From positions 1 through 35,645 of the forward strand of contig JASJAR010000033.1 in assembly GCA_030066905.1 (NCBI GenBank): a stretch of 35,645 nt of DNA, read 5' to 3'. The position numbers and the translations under genes are program-made. Below the pieces are notes generated by a model. It ran no database searches. It was given only the letters and a program-made list of their open reading frames with translations, and was not told the DNA's origin. Origin of the DNA: Paracoccaceae bacterium (GTDB lineage: Bacteria > Pseudomonadota > Alphaproteobacteria > Rhodobacterales > Rhodobacteraceae). Shown piece by piece: positions 32,453 to 35,645 of this stretch (its first letter is position 1; every line of letters begins with the position of its first letter).

Positions 32453-32971
32453 GGGTCGTCTCCCGAAGTGTTGCGTTGACGGGAAGGTAGTATGTGTATG
32501 GTTGCGCCGCATTACCGGAAGACGCATCCTGACCTACGCAAAGACGCACATATGCCCGGGGCGGCGGGTCGACATCGGGTCCCGGCAGTCGAGCTAGGGC
32601 TTGAGTGGACGTCTGGCTCGCGCTCCAAAGCCAGAGCGCGCCACGCCCGGACCCGATCCGGGGCCTCGATCCACCGGAGTGCCAAGCCTATCGGGGTCCC
32701 GGGTCAAGCCCGGGACGCGGGGGCATTGTGATCGGAGCGGACGAACGACCGTCCGCTCGAGGCCTGGCCTGGCAGCCGGCTGTACCTGTATCTCCCGCCG
32801 CCCCGAAACCTTCGCGCCGGCCTTACTTCGTGCGTATATCGTCCCTGCGCGAGGTGGGTTTGATTCTCTCCCAATTTGGGACGTTTCCCGATGGACCCCA
32901 TCGCGCCCGCGCAGCAGCGCCGCCAAAGAGCGTCGAAGGACGCTGACCAAAAAACACACGAGGAGCCCAAA
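32453..32971. other. Divergent spacer with a palindromic repeat
   Basis: A 519-bp region between the dioxygenase (minus) and peroxiredoxin (plus) genes. It holds the second full palindromic repeat (32644-32721) and both promoters. I see no further gene; the reading frames here have no family resemblance. Confidence 0.6.
32644..32721. repeat. Palindromic intergenic repeat, full copy 2
   Basis: The same plan as the copy at 23397-23473. A first hairpin pairs CCCGGA with TCCGGG. CCTCGAT (32664-32670) pairs with ATCGGGG (32690-32696) through one G-T pair. A perfect third stem, GTCCCGGG/CCCGGGAC (32696-32716), has a TCAAG loop. Stems are kept while loops differ between copies, which suggests structure is what is conserved. 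Confidence 0.8.
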
Positions 32972-33625
32972 ATGGCTTTGCGCATCAACGACACCGTCCC
33001 CAATTTCGAGGCCGAAACCACCGAAGGGCCGATCAGCTTTCACGACTGGATCGGCGACGCCTGGGCGATCATCTTCAGCCATCCGAAAGACTTCACCCCG
33101 GTCTGCACCACCGAGTTCGGCGCGGTGGCCCAGCTCGCCGAGGAATGGGCCAAGCGGAACACCAAGGTGATCGGCGTCTCCGTCGACGGGATCGAGGACC
33201 ACAAGAAGTGGATCGGCGACATCGAGGCGGCGGGCCAGACCTCCGTGGGTTTCCCGATCATCGGCGACGAGGGGCTCAAGGTCTCGAAGGCCTTCGACAT
33301 GCTGCCTGCCGACGCCTATCTGCCGGACGGCCGCACGCCGGCCGACAGCCAGACCGTGCGCTCGGTCTTCATCATCGGGCCCGACAAAAAGCTGAAGCTG
33401 TCGATGACCTACCCGATGACGGTGGGGCGGAATTTCGGCGAGGTCCTCCGTGCGCTCGACGGTCTGCAACTCACGGCCAAGGAAGAGGTGGCGACCCCGG
33501 CGAATTGGGAAGTGGGCCAGGACGTGATCGTGCGCACGTCGCTCGACGATGCGGGTGCCGAAGAGCGTTACGGGGCGCTCGAAAAGAAGCTCCCCTATCT
33601 GCGCTACGCCAAGATGCCCGGCTGA
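32972..33625 (+). CDS. 1-Cys peroxiredoxin, Prx6 type
   Basis: A 217-residue peroxiredoxin that reduces hydrogen peroxide and organic peroxides. The peroxidatic Cys45 is in HPKDFTPVCTTEFG. The long C-terminal domain (SVFIIGPDKKLKLSMTYPMT and onward) is that of the Prx6 group, and no second redox cysteine of the 2-Cys type is present. The ATG at 32972 follows GAGGAG at good spacing. The gene is monocistronic, ended by a strong hairpin 9 bp after its stop. It lies across a divergent spacer from a quinone-type dioxygenase gene, which hints at a shared stress context but does not prove it. Confidence 0.94.
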   Translation: MALRINDTVPNFEAETTEGPISFHDWIGDAWAIIFSHPKDFTPVCTTEFGAVAQLAEEWAKRNTKVIGVSVDGIEDHKKWIGDIEAAGQTSVGFPIIGDEGLKVSKAFDMLPADAYLPDGRTPADSQTVRSVFIIGPDKKLKLSMTYPMTVGRNFGEVLRALDGLQLTAKEEVATPANWEVGQDVIVRTSLDDAGAEERYGALEKKLPYLRYAKMPG

Positions 33626-33634
33626 TGCGGGGCT

Positions 33635-33670
33635 CCTGCGGCGCGGTATCGCACCCCGCGCCGCAGGTTT
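33635..33670 (+). terminator. Intrinsic terminator of the peroxiredoxin gene
   Basis: A perfect 12-bp stem, CCTGCGGCGCGG (33635-33646) with CCGCGCCGCAGG (33656-33667), has a 9-base loop and a short T run (TTT). It starts 9 bp after the stop codon. Confidence 0.8.
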
Positions 33671-33780
33671 GGCGATCATCCGCCATCACGGCTCTAACTC
33701 CCTGATACTGAACGTGCTTCACAGCCGGTTGACCTGGGGTCAGCCAGTGCTGACGGCGCTGTTATCTATTGTCCTAGAAA

Positions 33781-33798
33781 CTGTCACCGACCTGTCAT
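33781..33798 (+). promoter_or_regulatory. Pho box upstream of phoX
   Basis: CTGTCAC (33781-33787) and CTGTCAT (33792-33798) are two 7-bp direct repeats separated by four bases. This is the classic PhoB binding arrangement (CTGTCAT-N4-CTGTCAT), with one mismatch in total. It ends 81 bp before the phoX start. A weak -10 candidate (TAGGCC at about 33809) lies at the right distance for PhoB-activated promoters. Phosphate-starvation control of phoX is therefore expected. Confidence 0.85.
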
Positions 33799-33879
33799 GC
33801 TGAGCCGCTAGGCCCGCGCTCGCGGCGCCGGGTCAGGAGCCCCAGAGGCGCCCTCGATTTTTCACTCAGGGAGACTTCG

Positions 33880-35645
33880 ATGAAAGACATCGACACCAAC
33901 AAGCTCAGTGCCGACGATTGGGATGAGTTGAACTTCCCCCGCCCCGAGATTCAGGATTTCGACCGCGTCGTCGACCGCGCCATCTCGCGCCGCGGCTTCT
34001 TGGGCGGCGTTCTGGCCTTCGGGTCCGGTGCCGCCGTGATGGGCACGTCGTTCCTCAAAGGCACGACCGCCATGGCCCAGAGCGCCTCGCGCTTTCCGTT
34101 CGAGGCCATCGGCATCGCCACCGACGACACCGTTCATGTCCCCGAAGGCTACAGCTGGGACGTGCTCGTCCGCTGGGGCGACCCGCTGGTGCCCGAGGCC
34201 GAAGGGGCCTGGGACCCCGCCAAGGGCGTCAGCGTCGAGATGGCCGATAAGGTGTTCGGCGAGAACACCGACGGGATGGAGCTCTTCAACATCGACGGTC
34301 GCGAGATTCTCGTGGTGAACTCCGAATACACCAACCGCCCCGTCAACCTGCCCCATGCCGAGGACGGCGTGCCAACCGGTCTCGACGACGTGCGTATCCT
34401 CCAGCATCTCCAGGGCGTGAACATCCTGGAAATCGCCGAAGGGGAAAACGGCTGGGAGGTCGTCGTCGACAGCGCCTATAACCGCCGTATTCACCACAAT
34501 ACGCCGATGACGTTCGACGGCCCGGCCGCCGGTCACGATCTCCTGAAGACGGCTGCCGACCCGACCGGCATGAACTCGCTCGGCACCATGAACAATTGCG
34601 GTTCGGGCCGCACGCCCTGGGGCACCTATCTGACCTGCGAAGAGAACTTCAACGGCTACTTCGGCTCCACCGAGACCGCCGAGGACCAGAAGCCTCTCGA
34701 CGTCAGCGTCGGCTTCCGCCGCTACGGCATCGGCGCCGACGGATGGGGCTACGACTACCACAAGTGGGACGCGCGCTGGGACACCTCGCAGAACCCCAAC
34801 GAGCCGCACCGTGCGGGCTACATCGTCGAGATCGACCCGGCCAACCCGGATGCGACGCCCGTCAAGCACACCGCCCTGGGCCGGTTCAAACATGAGAACG
34901 CCGCTTACGCCATCGCCAACGATGGCCGGTTCGTCGTCTATATGGGCGACGACGAGCGTGGCGAATACATGTACAAATGGGTGAGCGCCGAGCCTTACGT
35001 CGAAGGTGGCGACACCTCCCGCCTGATGGTCGACGGCTCGCTCTATGTGGCCTTGTTCAACGACGATCAATCGGGCGAGTGGGTTCCGCTTACCCCCGGC
35101 ACCACGGGCATGACGGAAGCGGAAATCGCCGTCTTCACCCGGATGGCGGGCTCGGCCGTCAACGCCACCACGATGGACCGGCCCGAATGGATCGCGGTGA
35201 ACCCCACCGCGCCCGAGGCCTATTGCTGCCTCACCAACAACTCGCGGCGCGGTCTCATCAACGAAGACGGCACTGTGCGCACCAATGCCGGCGGCGAGCC
35301 GATGATCACCAACGGGCCGAACCCGCGCGACATCAACCGCTACGGCCAGATCGTGCGCTGGCGCCCCGCGGGCGGCGACCATGGGGCGACCACCTTCAAC
35401 TGGGACCTCTATGTCATGGTCGGCAACCCGACGGTGCATGACGACGTCTATGGCGGCTCGGCCAACATGAACGCCGGCAACCTCTTCAACTCGCCTGACG
35501 GGATGATGATCGACACCACCGGCCTCATCTGGATCCAGACCGACGGCAATGACGGCAACGAGGGCGACTTTGCCGGCATGGGCAACAACCAGATGCTGGC
35601 GGGCGATCCGGTCACCGGCGAAATTCGCCGCTTCCTCACTGGCCC
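33880..35645 (+). CDS. phoX: PhoX-family alkaline phosphatase (runs off the window)
   Basis: The first 588 codons of a PhoX-type phosphatase, which releases phosphate from organic esters outside the cytoplasm using iron and calcium. The Tat signal is SRRGFLGGVLAFGSG at residues 36-50, with likely cleavage after TAMA near residue 66; the N-terminal extension before it is normal for the family. The metal-site segment NNCGSGRTPWGTYLTCEENF contains Cys253 and adjacent glutamates as in known PhoX enzymes. Later motifs include RFKHENAA and MDRPEWIAVNPT. The ATG at 33880 follows CAGGGAGA. The frame is open to the right edge, so the C-terminus is not seen. A Pho box lies upstream. Confidence 0.95.
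   Translation, partial: MKDIDTNKLSADDWDELNFPRPEIQDFDRVVDRAISRRGFLGGVLAFGSGAAVMGTSFLKGTTAMAQSASRFPFEAIGIATDDTVHVPEGYSWDVLVRWGDPLVPEAEGAWDPAKGVSVEMADKVFGENTDGMELFNIDGREILVVNSEYTNRPVNLPHAEDGVPTGLDDVRILQHLQGVNILEIAEGENGWEVVVDSAYNRRIHHNTPMTFDGPAAGHDLLKTAADPTGMNSLGTMNNCGSGRTPWGTYLTCEENFNGYFGSTETAEDQKPLDVSVGFRRYGIGADGWGYDYHKWDARWDTSQNPNEPHRAGYIVEIDPANPDATPVKHTALGRFKHENAAYAIANDGRFVVYMGDDERGEYMYKWVSAEPYVEGGDTSRLMVDGSLYVALFNDDQSGEWVPLTPGTTGMTEAEIAVFTRMAGSAVNATTMDRPEWIAVNPTAPEAYCCLTNNSRRGLINEDGTVRTNAGGEPMITNGPNPRDINRYGQIVRWRPAGGDHGATTFNWDLYVMVGNPTVHDDVYGGSANMNAGNLFNSPDGMMIDTTGLIWIQTDGNDGNEGDFAGMGNNQMLAGDPVTGEIRRFLTG

Noticed and set aside
32455..32520. A specific operator upstream of the dioxygenase gene
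   Set aside because: Only weak, imperfect symmetry is present (around GGTAGTATGTGTATGGTT) and no regulator gene is adjacent, so no site is called.

Overview
The window is GC-rich chromosomal DNA, probably from an alphaproteobacterium of the Rhodobacterales (Rhodobacteraceae). That placement is inferred from the gene set (DUF2794 protein, M17 aminopeptidase followed by an NlpC/P60 protein, CnoX followed by LON-domain and Trm112-like proteins, FtsK followed by LolA, UbiH, HspQ) and from dense gene packing with 1-4 nt start/stop overlaps. It was not checked by a search.

Region 1 (1-2501) is the right-hand end of an integrated element. It stops at a 49-bp 3' fragment of a tRNA-Pro(CGG) gene, which looks like a displaced attachment site. 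Just inside lies a hipB-hipA toxin-antitoxin pair. Its promoter (TTGACA-N17-TATACT) sits within four palindromic operators spaced exactly 27 bp apart. A third gene, a DUF429 protein overlapping hipA by 4 nt, has lost its C-terminus to an IS3-family insertion whose right end occupies 1-139.

Region 2 (2.6-7.5 kb) is catabolic. A four-gene operon on the minus strand, cdhC-cdhB-cdhA-tetR, is predicted to convert L-carnitine to dehydrocarnitine, then to betainyl-CoA and acetoacetate, then to glycine betaine. A 16-bp inverted repeat at its promoter is a likely operator for the TetR protein. Converging on it from the plus strand is a two-gene unit: a CaiB/BaiF-type CoA-transferase and a short citrate-synthase-like lyase (citryl-CoA lyase type).

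Region 3 (7.6-11.6 kb) has asd with an intrinsic terminator, an unrecognised RHH-like protein, and a bicarbonate module: beta-carbonic anhydrase, SbtA-type permease and a PII-like SbtB-type protein. A lone Hpt-like protein diverges from it.

Region 4 (11.7-24.9 kb) is mostly core: M17 peptidase, NlpC/P60, DUF2794, CnoX, LON-domain and Trm112-like proteins, UbiH-type hydroxylase, amidase, DapC-like aminotransferase, FtsK, LolA and a lipoprotein lytic transglycosylase. The divergent spacer before cnoX (14470-14775) is full of hairpins, two of which compete for the same bases.

Region 5 (25-35.6 kb) has an AEC permease, hspQ, a cytoplasmic gamma-glutamyltransferase-like enzyme, an RsbV/RsbW-like pair, an RluA-type pseudouridine synthase, a VOC dioxygenase plus hydrolase pair, a 1-Cys peroxiredoxin, and the start of a Tat-exported PhoX phosphatase behind a clear Pho box. 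Two full copies and one half copy of a palindromic intergenic repeat lie at 23.4, 32.6 and 25.4 kb. The 821-bp stretch 28287-29107 has no convincing gene.
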